Origin: an uncultured Tenacibaculum sp.
Lineage (GTDB): Bacteria; Bacteroidota; Bacteroidia; Flavobacteriales; Flavobacteriaceae
Reading direction: 5' to 3'
DNA: 64,000 bases
NCBI GenBank assembly: GCA_947498055.1
Contig: CANMJA010000025.1
Span: 1-64,000 of the forward strand
Shown: positions 8,904-17,669 of the stretch, one piece after another
Layout of the letters: each line of letters starts with the position of its first letter
Numbering within the stretch: position 1 is the first letter of the stretch
The notes under the pieces: model-generated
Databases searched by the model: none
The model's input: the letters and a program-made list of their open reading frames with translations, nothing else
What the model was told of the DNA's origin: nothing
Translations under genes and position numbers: made by a program

Positions 8904-9443
8904 ATGAAAGAAGGATATAAATTCATAAAATCCCCTGACGGGAAAGAACGAGAAATTGATTGGGAAGAACTAAACCAACTCAAAAAGGACATTCTATGGA
9001 TTTATGACGAAAATTTTGGTGATATCATAAGTGTTTTTGCCCCAGACTACTCATTTAAAAGTAACTATTGGGAGTACTTGACCCTTGATGGAGATAAGTG
9101 GTTTTATGATGAAGAAAAAGCATTTTATCATTTAGGTTGTCTGATGGTTTTGCTTTGTTGCTGTTCAGAATATGTTGACATAGCAAGTGGAAGTCAAGAC
9201 GTTTTTGAAAGAGATAATCTACCAGTAATTAAAAAATATGTAAAAGAATATCAACCACGAAATGAGAGCGAAAAGTTAATTAAAGAAAAGGTCTTGTTAG
9301 GATTGAGCATAGCATCATCAATGACACCAGAAAACTTGATGAATAATGAGTTTGTTCACAAAAGAACTTCTGAATACTATAAAGGGTTAAATGAGTTGGG
9401 AAATAAAATTATCAAGAATTATTACGAAGAAAAATTAAAATAG
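8904..9443 (+). CDS. Hypothetical protein, island gene
   Basis: The 179-residue protein begins MKEGYKFIKSPDGKEREIDW and has a hydrophobic central helix rich in cysteine (LGCLMVLLCCCSEYVDIASG, about residues 77-96). That helix could be buried in a soluble helical fold rather than membrane-spanning. The C-terminal ~80 residues are helical. No family is recognised. It follows the SUKH gene in the same orientation, and an immunity role is possible only by context. Confidence 0.6.
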   Translation: MKEGYKFIKSPDGKEREIDWEELNQLKKDILWIYDENFGDIISVFAPDYSFKSNYWEYLTLDGDKWFYDEEKAFYHLGCLMVLLCCCSEYVDIASGSQDVFERDNLPVIKKYVKEYQPRNESEKLIKEKVLLGLSIASSMTPENLMNNEFVHKRTSEYYKGLNELGNKIIKNYYEEKLK

Positions 9444-9531
9444 AATATAAAAATTCGGCTTTGTGTTTGTGTTAATCTAAAAAAACATACACTATAATTT
9501 TCAAACGAGTGTTATACGTCATTTAAGAATT

Positions 9532-9714
9532 ATGAAAGGGAAAATTAAAAAGCTTATAACTCAATATTGGAAAAAGGAAATTTCTCAAGAAAACCTTGTT
9601 ACCAAGTTTGACAAGATATTAAACGAGAAATATACAAACTACAGTGACTTTTTTGAATCTGTATTTGAAAATCGGAATGATTATTCAATAATTATCAATT
9701 GCATTGCATTGTAG
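9532..9714 (+). CDS. Short ORF, probably a 5' gene fragment joined to a DUF6714 remnant
   Basis: The 60-residue ORF starts MKGKIKKLITQYWKKEISQE with a helical pattern seen in many small immunity proteins, and ends abruptly at INCIAL. From about 9681, another frame of the same DNA encodes the C-terminal part of a DUF6714 relative, so the 3' end of this ORF overlaps unrelated coding history. It is best read as the start of a different gene whose remainder was replaced. Confidence 0.4.
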   Translation: MKGKIKKLITQYWKKEISQENLVTKFDKILNEKYTNYSDFFESVFENRNDYSIIINCIAL

Positions 9715-9872
9715 ATTTTTTGAACTTTAAAATAAAAGAAATTGAGGTGTTTTATATGGATAAATACCCAATAGATTTAAAAAAAGTAGATGATGCCATA
9801 GAGTGTGATGAAAATTATAAAGTTCTTAATGAAGGTATTAAGTACTGGGAAGCAACAATGTATTATAATTAA
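9681..9872 (+). pseudogene. 3' remnant of a DUF6714 gene
   Basis: The frame reads ...NYQLHCIVDFLNFKIKEIEV and ends DENYKVLNEGIKYWEATMYYN. The intact gene at 7468-8076 has NPQIECMIEILRIRMKEIEE and DENYKKLKKGIKYWKTRIV at the same place. The match begins just after a stop at 9678-9680 and the N-terminal ~140 codons are absent. The tail of a second DUF6714 gene therefore survives behind a foreign 5' ORF. Confidence 0.8.
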
Positions 9873-9874
9873 AA

Positions 9875-10184
9875 ATGAATATTATATACAATAAACAAAT
9901 CATAGGATTCGTGAAAAATGTAAAAGCAGATATGTTTCATGTGTATGGTGATTTTATTGAATCCGCTAATTACTTAAAAATTAAAAAGAAAATAGAACGG
10001 TTCGAAATGCTTTGGAAAAAATCTGAAAATGACGAGGAAACTGAAAATAGAAGCTCATCAACTAGCCAAGTTGAGACATGAGATTAACGCATTAAATTTA
10101 AAGGCAGGAAATGACAAAGAAAGCTATTCCAACATCAGAGACTTTAAAATTATTGGAGGGGTTTCTGAGTTTAAATTTGTTTGA
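9875..10184 (+). pseudogene. Small helical immunity-type gene disrupted by a one-base insertion
   Basis: Frame one encodes MNIIYNKQIIGFVKNVKADM through MLWKKSENDEE and then meets the out-of-frame stop at 10079-10081. The following sequence in another frame reads LKIEAHQLAKLRHEINALNL and ends GGVSEFKFV with TGA at 10182. Removing one A from the AAA at 10038-10040 joins the two into a ~100-residue protein. The chemistry across the junction (EE|LKIEAHQLAKLR) is smooth, which supports a single original gene. The family is not recognised. The ATG starts two bases after the DUF6714 remnant. Confidence 0.7.
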
Positions 10185-10265
10185 TTATCATAAAACATAG
10201 TGCTTAAACAGTACCTAAAAAGAAAAGATTGTTTGTGTTTCAAACTAAATAGTATAAGTCAACAA

Positions 10266-10289
10266 GGTTCAACTTATAATCTGGCACCT
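10266..10289 (+). repeat. Interspersed quasi-palindromic motif, copy 4
   Basis: The sequence TTCAACTTATAATCTGGCAC lies 81 bases after the broken gene at 9875-10184. Downstream similarity to copy 3 extends to about 10375. Confidence 0.65.
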
Positions 10290-10386
10290 GTAAGTTGTTT
10301 GTTTACTGTTTCATATGTGTTAGTTTAGCTACTCACAAAATAGATATTATGGTAATTATATATAACTGTTACATGCTATTTGAAAG

Positions 10387-11238
10387 ATGACCAACATATG
10401 TTTTGACATATCATCTAATTTAAGACCAGAAGAATTTGTTCAATATTGTTCAGACCAGGTAAATGTAAAATCAACTAATTTTGTAGTGATTGATAATTCC
10501 ATAGATTATTGTTCAGTAAATGAAATAGAGTCTGATAAGGTTTATATAGAACACAGAGTTACTTCAGGACAATTTGATGCATGGTACGAAGTATATCTTA
10601 AAGATGATAGGTTTAAAGATATTGAAAATAGAATAGACTTTTTAAAAGTATTGAGTTCAAAATATAATTTAGAAGTCTTAACATCAGACGAGGACTTAAA
10701 TCCATATTCTTTTATTCTAATTAATCCTGATAAATCCTGCTGTACCATTGATGTTGACTATGATACATATGATGAGAAAGGAGAAATGAATTTTGGTCAA
10801 TATTGGAATGCAAATTTTGGAACTATTGCATTAGAAAAGAAGATTGATATTGATGATTTAGAAAAAAGACTGAGAGATATATTTAGTAAATACTATGATG
10901 AACTTAGTTTAGAGTATTACAATCAAGATTTCTATTTAAAAAGTTTAAAAGAAGGAACTTTTTTAAGAAAACTACTAAAAAAGAATTATTCACACCATTT
11001 TATCGTTAAACCAATAGGAAAACAAAATTGGTATTCGGTAAAACAAAAGGTGGATATTTTTACAGAAGGAATCAAAAAATTAGCCAAGAATTCTGATTTT
11101 GAGATTTGCTTATTTCCTGCAGATTATTCAAAAGTGGAAAATATACCTGGCGGTTCAGATAGTGAAGAGTATTGTCTACAATATTTCAATAGATTTGAAA
11201 AACGGACAATATATAAAAAGAGAAGGAAGAGTTGGTGA
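10387..11238 (+). CDS. Hypothetical protein, island gene
   Basis: This is a 283-residue soluble acidic protein. The N-terminal half alternates strands and acidic loops (for example SVNEIESDKVYIEHRVTSGQ and FILINPDKSCCTIDVDYDTYD), and the C-terminal part contains NYSHHFIVKPIGKQNWYSVK. I do not recognise a family. It stands alone after motif copy 4. A function in immunity is only suggested by the surroundings. Confidence 0.65.
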   Translation: MTNICFDISSNLRPEEFVQYCSDQVNVKSTNFVVIDNSIDYCSVNEIESDKVYIEHRVTSGQFDAWYEVYLKDDRFKDIENRIDFLKVLSSKYNLEVLTSDEDLNPYSFILINPDKSCCTIDVDYDTYDEKGEMNFGQYWNANFGTIALEKKIDIDDLEKRLRDIFSKYYDELSLEYYNQDFYLKSLKEGTFLRKLLKKNYSHHFIVKPIGKQNWYSVKQKVDIFTEGIKKLAKNSDFEICLFPADYSKVENIPGGSDSEEYCLQYFNRFEKRTIYKKRRKSW

Positions 11239-11342
11239 AAAAACGGCATGTAATACTAAAAAAACATAGGGCTTTTGTGCTTAATCGAACCTATCATAAT
11301 AGTGAAGAGAAATATCAAAAAGTCTTGAAGCTGTACCCATAA
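11235..11342 (+). CDS. Possible 35-residue ORF with GTG start, probably a remnant
   Basis: GTG at 11235 overlaps the stop of the preceding gene and opens KKRHVILKKHRAFVLNRTYH, ending KYQKVLKLYP. The composition is protein-like, but there is no comparison to support it. It may be the C-terminus of a lost gene. Confidence 0.25.
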   Translation: MKKRHVILKKHRAFVLNRTYHNSEEKYQKVLKLYP

Positions 11343-11352
11343 AATATAAGTT

Positions 11353-11703
11353 ATGCTAAGTTTAAATGAAGAGCTACTAAAAGAGTGGGCGTTGAACTCC
11401 AACGCTTACCTAATGCCACAAGACGAAGAACTCTTTTTGGCAAATGAAACCTATTTTGAAATCATTTTAAAAACTTTAGATGATGACAATATTTTAGAAA
11501 ACAAAAGGAATATCCTTTTAGATGCACTATGCATTTTAATATACGATAACTCAAACGATAAAAATCTTAAAAAAGATGAAGTTTTTAAAAATCGTGTTAT
11601 AACCGTGCTAAATAAACGAAAACACATGTTAGATTTAGCAGGCAATTACATACCAGATTACATCAAAGAGGTGGTGTATCCACAATTAAACAACCAAAAG
11701 TAG
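11353..11703 (+). CDS. Small helical island protein, intact relative of the broken gene at 20045-20553
   Basis: The 116-residue protein starts MLSLNEELLKEWALNSNAYL and contains MPQDEELFLANETYFEIILK and a C-terminal NYIPDYIKEVVYPQL. A minus-strand paralogue at 20045-20553 has the same helices preceded by an extra zinc-ribbon segment, but is frameshifted twice. The stop is three bases before the next ATG, so it is coupled to the SUKH pseudogene. Its molecular function is unknown. Confidence 0.65.
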   Translation: MLSLNEELLKEWALNSNAYLMPQDEELFLANETYFEIILKTLDDDNILENKRNILLDALCILIYDNSNDKNLKKDEVFKNRVITVLNKRKHMLDLAGNYIPDYIKEVVYPQLNNQK

Positions 11704-11705
11704 CT

Positions 11706-12736
11706 ATGAAAAGTAGTAAACACAATTTTGGAAAGTTTGAAAAAAAGCTCAACGGAGTAACCAAATTAGTTGAAAAGGGTCCAAATATTGGGTTGATACA
11801 AAATACCATCATAGGATTTACGTATAAAGTAGAAAGCAATACAATTCAACAGCTTAAGGTTAAAAATGTATACTATTACCCCAATGGAAAAGGTACCACA
11901 ACAGAATATACAATAGAAACCAATGCCTTATTTGCCTGCCTACTTACCATACCTACTGTTCAAAAAGAGATGCTCGGTAATTTTAGGTTTGTGGTAAACT
12001 TTCCAGAACACCCCGAAATAGAACCACAGGAACAAACCTTTTATGTGTTTGACCAAACACAAGGCGTACTTTTTCAAAATAACTCGTTTACACCCGCAAC
12101 AGAACAAAATATTGAAGCATTTGAACATAAATACAAAACCTTATTGTGTGACGATTACAAACAGTTTTTAAAAACCCATAACGGAATGTATTTACACTGG
12201 TGGCACTATTCTAATGAATTTGACCAAAATAAAGGGGCTTATCAATCTGATAAGTATGGTTTTTTACAAACACATTATCCATTTCATGAAGATTTAGGAA
12301 AACGCTATAATGATTGGGATTGGATTCATGATACACGAGTGCTTTTTGGTATAGGTAATAACAATCCGTACTTAGATATTAAAGATGTAGATAGTATCAA
12401 TTTGTTTTACCATAACAATTTAATGCCTATCCTATAGGACAAGACCCTGGCGGAAATTGTTTAATGCAAATTGCACAAGGTAAACATCGGGGTAAGCTGG
12501 CTATGTTAGACCATGAAGTTTCTGGCCCAATGATAGATTGGATAGAAGGTATAACCACCAATGAGGTCTATAAAATTCCACCCCAAAAAGCTACTGCAGA
12601 TGGGTTTTTAGAAGATTGTTTTGAGTACGGTGGGTTAACGTTATATGAATTTGGGTTTGACGCGTTTTTCGCCGAAATCATCAAAAAGCATGAGGTTTTA
12701 TACAACAAAATGAAGGCGAAATATGGAAAATCATAG
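11706..12736 (+). pseudogene. SUKH (SMI1/KNR4) immunity gene split by a one-base deletion
   Basis: The first frame (243 codons) has an N-terminal beta-rich domain (about residues 1-115) and then a SUKH start, ATEQNIEAFEHKYKTLLCDD YKQFLKTHNG-type, with WDWIHDTRVLFGIGNNN. It stops at 12437. In another frame the sequence continues YPIGQDPGGNCLMQIAQGKH and KLAMLDHEV to the stop at 12736. The 'YPIG.D.GGN' strand is the normal continuation of a SUKH domain. One base is missing near 12422-12428, and restoring it gives ~343 residues. The two halves are therefore one broken gene. The downstream half has an ATG at 12464 but is not an independent domain. Confidence 0.8.
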
Positions 12737-12837
12737 AGAAATAAAATTTCTAGAAGAAACATTAGTATTTAGTAGACTATTTCGGGGTATTATGCTCTTT
12801 GGCGGTACTAATTAAATAATCAATACCATTAAAAAAT

Positions 12838-13350
12838 ATGAACAAAATAGTATTTATTAATCTATTGTTGCTGTCGGTAATAGGATACAGTCAATCAAAT
12901 CCGTTTAAAAATTTAGAATACGACACCGTAATTGCTTATGAATTTCATAGGGAATCGAATAGAGGAAAAGATGTTTTTGGTAGGAGAAAAGAAGTTATTG
13001 AGAAAAAAAAGATACTAACAAAAAGGCAAGTTGAGAAGTTAGAAGCCATTATTACATCTAAAACCAGTTATGGAGGTATTGATATGGCTTGCTTTATACC
13101 ACACTTTAAAGTGATGTATTACCTTAAAGATAAAATTGTAGCAGGTGTTTTAATTTGCTTAGAGTGTAATTATCTAAAATCTTCCGTGAAAATTCCAGCT
13201 ATTGAATCACATACAGTCACAAATTCAGAAGGTAATACCTATTTAAAAAAAGGATTTAGTAAGCACGCTCAAAAAAGAATGCGTAGTTATTTAACCGAAA
13301 TCGGTTTTACTAAATATTTACCACCACGCGATTCATATCTAAATGACTAA
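12838..13350 (+). CDS. Small exported protein with paired cysteines
   Basis: The 170-residue protein starts with a signal peptide (MNKIVFINLLLLSVIGYSQS) and is predicted periplasmic. The mature part contains CFIPHFKVMYYLKDKIVAGV, then LICLECNY and a C-terminal GFSKHAQKRMRSYLTEIGF. Cys residues around 84, 102 and 105 could form a disulfide or bind metal. I recall similar Bacteroidota proteins but know no function. It is the only clearly exported product in the left arm besides the TPR proteins, so it could act against a periplasmic toxin. That is speculative. Confidence 0.65.
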   Translation: MNKIVFINLLLLSVIGYSQSNPFKNLEYDTVIAYEFHRESNRGKDVFGRRKEVIEKKKILTKRQVEKLEAIITSKTSYGGIDMACFIPHFKVMYYLKDKIVAGVLICLECNYLKSSVKIPAIESHTVTNSEGNTYLKKGFSKHAQKRMRSYLTEIGFTKYLPPRDSYLND

Positions 13351-13458
13351 AATTTTAATATTAAAAAATTATATGAAATCAACTTTGTTAAAGCGTACCC
13401 TGATAATTACAACTGTTTTTCTACAAAGCAGTTTTAATTAATATCAATAAATAACACA

Positions 13459-13881
13459 ATGACCAAAAAAGAAGCCAAAGAACTATTACAGCATCATAGT
13501 TATACACACAAAGATTATAAGCATCCAAAAGGGATAAATGGATTTTTAGGGATGCTAAGACCCTTTAAAGGAGAACTAATATCCGCTAATTTTCATGAAA
13601 TAATGACTATTTTAAAAGTATTGCAAGACGATTTTTTTAAAGAAAATTTAGAACGAGAGGTGATTTCAAACCTTTGGGGGATATGCCATTTAGCTAAATC
13701 TTGGGGTATAGAGAAAAAAGGTATGTTAAGACGTAACAACCTTATCACAGCACAGCAGATAGAACAATTAGCCAATTGGATAGATTGTATCTCTTATGCT
13801 GTAATGATGCTTTTAGAAGGCGCTGTTGAAGAAGCATTTGAACCATATAAACACTATATGGAAGCACAAAAAGAAAAATAA
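13459..13881 (+). CDS. Hypothetical helical protein
   Basis: The 140-residue all-helical protein includes HPKGINGFLGMLRPFKGELI and WGICHLAKSWGIEKKGML, with no signal peptide or membrane segment. I do not recognise a family. It is followed 17 bases later by the next ORF, suggesting one transcript with the genes to 14563. Confidence 0.6.
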   Translation: MTKKEAKELLQHHSYTHKDYKHPKGINGFLGMLRPFKGELISANFHEIMTILKVLQDDFFKENLEREVISNLWGICHLAKSWGIEKKGMLRRNNLITAQQIEQLANWIDCISYAVMMLLEGAVEEAFEPYKHYMEAQKEK

Positions 13882-13898
13882 GAAACCTCAAAATCAAT

Positions 13899-14240
13899 AT
13901 GAATAGTAGCACTGAAAAATACTTTATCGACCAGAAAACAAACCGTATTTACAAAGAAACCACCATTTCTCGAACAAAAATCAAGAATTTAAACGAAGAA
14001 GAGGTTTTAGAACTCATCAATAATGAAACTATCCAAATAGCTGTTCATTCTGAGAGAAACCAATTAGACTGGATAGAACAAGAGGCAATAAATAAATTAA
14101 CTGAGAGCATAAAACATCACATCAATCACTGGGAACACCAAAAAGAATATGCTGAATTTGAAAATGGTTATTGCTACTTCGCAGAATTATGGAAAATGAA
14201 ATACGGTAAAAAGCTAATACTATTATACTATAGACATTAA
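13899..14240 (+). CDS. Hypothetical small protein
   Basis: The 113-residue protein starts MNSSTEKYFIDQKTNRIYKE and contains helices LTESIKHHINHWEHQKEYAE and a C-terminal FAELWKMKYGKKLILLYYRH. The stop TAA overlaps the next start (TAATG at 14238-14242), a classic translational coupling. The family is unknown and the product may be a complete immunity protein. Confidence 0.6.
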   Translation: MNSSTEKYFIDQKTNRIYKETTISRTKIKNLNEEEVLELINNETIQIAVHSERNQLDWIEQEAINKLTESIKHHINHWEHQKEYAEFENGYCYFAELWKMKYGKKLILLYYRH

Positions 14241-14563
14241 TGAAAACCAAGTTAAGAAAAATAAAAGTAGCTAACGAAACCTATCTATGGAATCGAAAAC
14301 ACTATCATTTGTCTGAATTTGAATATTCAAAGTGTGCAGAGAAAGTCATTATTTATTTAGAAGGTTATAAAAAATCACCCCTTCAACTATCCTTTAGAGA
14401 AGAGGATAACATACCACTAAAGAAGAATGTCGAAAAAGAAAAGTGGTGTGTAGGATATCCAGAAAGTGGAATAATTTGGTTATCTAAATATAAACCACCA
14501 CTTCTGAACAATGAACCTTATCCTTTAGAGCAACAAAAAACAATTACAAGACTGGAAAGATAG
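14240..14563 (+). CDS. Truncated paralogue of the gene at 17670-18131
   Basis: The 107 residues begin MKTKLRKIKVANETYLWNRK and run to PYPLEQQKTI in good agreement with the intact 153-residue minus-strand protein (NKLRKIKIANDTYLWKVNH ... SYPIEQQKTI). They then diverge (TRLER) and stop, lacking the last ~50 residues. Immediately after, a different frame encodes QDWKDRLHKFLDSLNEI, which does not match the paralogue's tail. The gene is therefore truncated, probably by recombination with the tail of another gene. Function is unknown. Confidence 0.65.
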   Translation: MKTKLRKIKVANETYLWNRKHYHLSEFEYSKCAEKVIIYLEGYKKSPLQLSFREEDNIPLKKNVEKEKWCVGYPESGIIWLSKYKPPLLNNEPYPLEQQKTITRLER

Positions 14564-14596
14564 GCTTCATAAATTTTTAGATAGTTTAAATGAAAT

Positions 14597-14881
14597 ATGA
14601 ATATAAATAAGCCCCTCATAAAGTATAATGATTGGATATACCCAATACATTAAAAAGGAGTTTTTTTGAATTAGACATAAAAAACAAAATAATTTAACCA
14701 AACATGGGATTTTAGACAAAATAAAAACAAAAGTGAAATGCCCAATATGAGTGTTGAATTTGAAGATGACGGTATATATAGTACAATATATTTCTTCAAT
14801 CTGTGGAAAGAATTTCAAGAGCTAAAACACTATTTAGAACATGAATATATAGATTACAGTGTAGTTGACTTTCAAGACTAA
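14597..14881 (+). pseudogene. Immunity-type gene with several frameshifts
   Basis: An ATG at 14597 opens MNINKPLIKYNDWIYPIH and then stops. Protein-like segments follow in changing frames: FFELDIKNKII, then NLTKHGILDKIKTKVKCPI, then SVEFEDDGIYSTIYFFNLW and a helical end LKHYLEHEYIDYSVVDFQD closing at 14879-14881. The last part alone is an ORF of 47 codons from 14738. The order and spacing of the pieces suggest one ~95-residue gene damaged by at least three indels. No intact copy exists in the window. Confidence 0.6.
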
Positions 14882-14959
14882 TTAACCCTAAATATCATTA
14901 ACCGATAAATACACCCAAAAAATAATATTAAATTTAGCATTTGTTAAAGAACTATTTTG

Positions 14960-16579
14960 ATGCTAAAATATTTTTATATACTTATCTTTTTTTATTCTAT
15001 CACATTATTTTCTCAAATAGATAAAAACACTATTCCCGTCAAAAAAAAGCTTGAAGAACTAACAAAACTTCAAAGCAAGTCTTATAAACTTGGTAATTTC
15101 AATGATTTTAAAATATATACAGACTCTATTTTAACAATCGCCAAAGCAAATCAATTTAAAGAATATGAAATTGATGCTAACGTAAGATTAGGCATGTATT
15201 ATGCAACGCTTGGGACTTTTGATAAGGGTATAACCTATTACCTTAGTGCCTTAGAAATAACAAAAAACATTTCAGAGGCATACAAAAAAGAGACGGTAAT
15301 TTTAAACAACTTAGGGAATCTTTATAATCAAATAGGCTCGTATGATAAAGCAGAAAAATCATTTAAAACTGCTCTGGAATATATTGAAGATTATGGTGGA
15401 CCCCTTGAGTATAGAATGGCAGTTTATACAGGGTTATCGGATGTTGCTACAGCTAAAAAGAATTTTAAAACTGCTTTAGAATTTTTACAACAAGCTAAAG
15501 AAATAGGAGAAAAACTTAAACGTGATGATATGGTCATTAATACGCTTAATGAAATGGCCGAGAATTATTTAGAATTAAAACAATATCAAAATGCTTTAAA
15601 ACATAGCGAAAAAGCAGAAAAATTATATACTCACGAACAATCAGTAGAACGAAGAACATTAAGTCTTTATCTTTTAGGAGCTTCATTAGTTGGGCTTAAA
15701 AGATACAACGATGCTATTGTTCCTTTACAATTATCACAAGGGATAGCTTTAACCAATGATTTTTTGAAAATAGAAATGGATGCTCATAAGCAATTAGCAA
15801 GAGCCTTTGAAAAAGCAGGAAATCTAGAAAAAGCAAATATGGAACAAAAGGGATATATACACACTAGAGAAAAGTATTTGAATTCTCTTTCAAAAGCGAA
15901 ACGACTAGAGGTAGAAAAAGAGTTATCCAAGTCCGAAGAACAGCTTGTACAAGAAAGCAAATCTAAATGGTTTTTAATTTTTATAAGTATTGGTATCATC
16001 ACTATTTTAGTAGTGCTTTTGTTTATATATAAAAGGAAGCGCAAGCAACTAGAGTTAGAAACGTATCAATTAAACGAAGCTAGAATTTTATTAACCAATG
16101 AAAACGAAGCCTTGAAAATTAAAATATTAAAATATGCAAAGACAAAAACAACGAATTCATTAACTAGTACTCATAAAGAAAAATCTAAAAAAACATCATT
16201 AACTGTAGAAGAACAAAATAAATATATAGAACAAATTGCAGATTACATGGAGAAAGAAAAACCTTACCTTGATAGTGAAATGAAACAATCTACTTTAGCA
16301 GAAGAGCTTAATATGAGTGTACATCTTTTTTCTGAAGTTTTAAACGTTTGTTTTGAAAAGAACTTTAGTAGCTTTATTAATATTTACAGGGTAGATATGG
16401 CTAAGCAGTTAATAAAAAATTCAAAATATGCTCATTATAAGATATTAGCTATTGGTTATGAAGCTGGTTTTCCTAGTAAAACATCATTTAATCGGGTATT
16501 TAAAAAATTAGTAGGGTTAACGCCTTCGGAATATCGCAAACAGGAATTACCATTAAGTAATGTATCTTCAAGTGTTTAA
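14960..16579 (+). CDS. TPR / transmembrane / AraC-type regulator, left copy
   Basis: The 539-residue protein has a signal sequence (MLKYFYILIFFYSITLFSQ), about six TPR units over residues 30-320, a single transmembrane helix near 335-357 (WFLIFISIGIITILVVLLFIY), a coiled coil, and a C-terminal AraC/XylS-type helix-turn-helix (about 435-530: LAEELNMSVHLFSEVLNVCF ... GYEAGFPSKTSFNRVFKKL). This is a common Bacteroidota layout in which extracytoplasmic TPRs control a cytoplasmic AraC domain. ATG at 14960 is preferred over TTG at 14957. A close paralogue lies in inverted orientation at 23653-25263. The targets are unknown. Confidence 0.85.
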   Translation: MLKYFYILIFFYSITLFSQIDKNTIPVKKKLEELTKLQSKSYKLGNFNDFKIYTDSILTIAKANQFKEYEIDANVRLGMYYATLGTFDKGITYYLSALEITKNISEAYKKETVILNNLGNLYNQIGSYDKAEKSFKTALEYIEDYGGPLEYRMAVYTGLSDVATAKKNFKTALEFLQQAKEIGEKLKRDDMVINTLNEMAENYLELKQYQNALKHSEKAEKLYTHEQSVERRTLSLYLLGASLVGLKRYNDAIVPLQLSQGIALTNDFLKIEMDAHKQLARAFEKAGNLEKANMEQKGYIHTREKYLNSLSKAKRLEVEKELSKSEEQLVQESKSKWFLIFISIGIITILVVLLFIYKRKRKQLELETYQLNEARILLTNENEALKIKILKYAKTKTTNSLTSTHKEKSKKTSLTVEEQNKYIEQIADYMEKEKPYLDSEMKQSTLAEELNMSVHLFSEVLNVCFEKNFSSFINIYRVDMAKQLIKNSKYAHYKILAIGYEAGFPSKTSFNRVFKKLVGLTPSEYRKQELPLSNVSSSV

Positions 16580-16859
16580 AAAAAGTTTGTAAAAACTATA
16601 ATTTTCGTGTTTTTATCATTGTCAGCGATTTGGTATCTTTTGGGTAAATCAATATATTTCTTCAATTTTTTAACTCTGTTCTGAAATTCAAAAACAGGAT
16701 TGAAATTTTTTAATGTCTCCTTCGGGGAATGGGAGAAAATCCCTTGCCTTTAGTTTGATATATTTTCTGTTTTTGTATAGTGTGGCATTACAGGAAGACA
16801 TCTCATAGCTTATTTTGAAATAGGTGAATCTTAAGCCGACTTAAAGTCAGTTCCCAAAT

Positions 16860-16880
16860 CTACCGGCTCCAAGCCGGTAG
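16860..16880 (+). terminator. Strong GC-rich hairpin in the gap between the two island arms
   Basis: CTACCGGCT and AGCCGGTAG form a perfect 9-bp stem with a 3-base loop (CCA), followed by TAGTTTTTCTTT. It is unusually GC-rich for this genome and lies 280 bases after the AraC-type gene. It could end a long transcript from the left arm. The rest of the 16580-17045 gap shows no coding frame. A tandem duplication, ATCGATCGAA repeated at about 16961-16981, lies to its right. Confidence 0.55.
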
Positions 16881-17045
16881 TAGTTTTTCTTTAAGCTTTT
16901 CCTAATCTATTTCTTTTTTTAACAAATACCAAAAAGTTTTTTTAATTGGCATGTGCCAAAATCGATCGAAATCGATCGAAATTAAATTATTTTATGAAAT
17001 TTTCATGCAGGGAAAAATCGAATCATTCCTGAATGTGTTGGTTAA

Positions 17046-17456
17046 TTAATAATTAAAGTGTTTTTCAGTTTTACTTATTTCTCCCAAAAAAGTTATTAAA
17101 GTATCTTCCCATATTTTCTTTTTGGTAGAATTTTGTAAGCTTTTATCTCTACTGAAATTTAATTGAATTTTAGTATGTCTAATTATACAATGTGAACAGT
17201 CGTTAATATATGTTTCATATGTTATATAATCATACCAAGCAATAAAATCTAACCATATAGGCTTGTGATTAGTACTTCTTTGAATAGACCAAGAGTATAT
17301 TAAATTAGGTATATCATCATTTATAAGCCATCTTGGATTTCCTTTGAAATGCCTTTCCACTTCATTAAGTATAGTCCATCCTTGTTTTTCTAGATAGTTT
17401 CGTAAACTATCTATTTGTTTGCTTTGTTTAGTATTGGTTAACTGTATTCTAGACAT
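17046..17456 (-). CDS. Hypothetical island protein
   Basis: The 136-residue soluble protein begins MSRIQLTNTKQSKQIDSLRN. Its middle is rich in aromatics (IWLDFIAWYDYITYETYIND) with a Cys-x-x-Cys-like CSHC. The family is not recognised. It is the last gene of the minus-strand arm, separated from the next gene upstream by ~210 bases without coding potential. An immunity role is possible from context. Confidence 0.6.
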   Translation of the reverse strand: MSRIQLTNTKQSKQIDSLRNYLEKQGWTILNEVERHFKGNPRWLINDDIPNLIYSWSIQRSTNHKPIWLDFIAWYDYITYETYINDCSHCIIRHTKIQLNFSRDKSLQNSTKKKIWEDTLITFLGEISKTEKHFNY

Positions 17457-17669
17457 TAAATATTTATGATACTGTAATAAAGTTATAATTTTTAAAATTT
17501 CAGTATATTTTTTTAAAGTAAGTCCTCCTAAATATATTATTTAGGGTAGCACTTTATCTTCTTTATCCATAGATAAGAATAGTCCTTTTTCATTTCCCTT
17601 TCAAACAGCAAAAGCGCCTTCGAACTCATACATTTTTTTCTTCTAACCAAAATTTCATTTTACCGTTTT

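Noticed and set aside
9490..9530. AGTGTTATACGTCATTTAAG resembling an integron attC end
   Set aside because: The partner R'' site and the paired core boxes of an attC are not found, and it occurs once, so an integron array is not supported.
12464..12736. Independent gene of 90 codons
   Set aside because: It is the C-terminal half of the SUKH gene beginning at 11706, not a separate domain.
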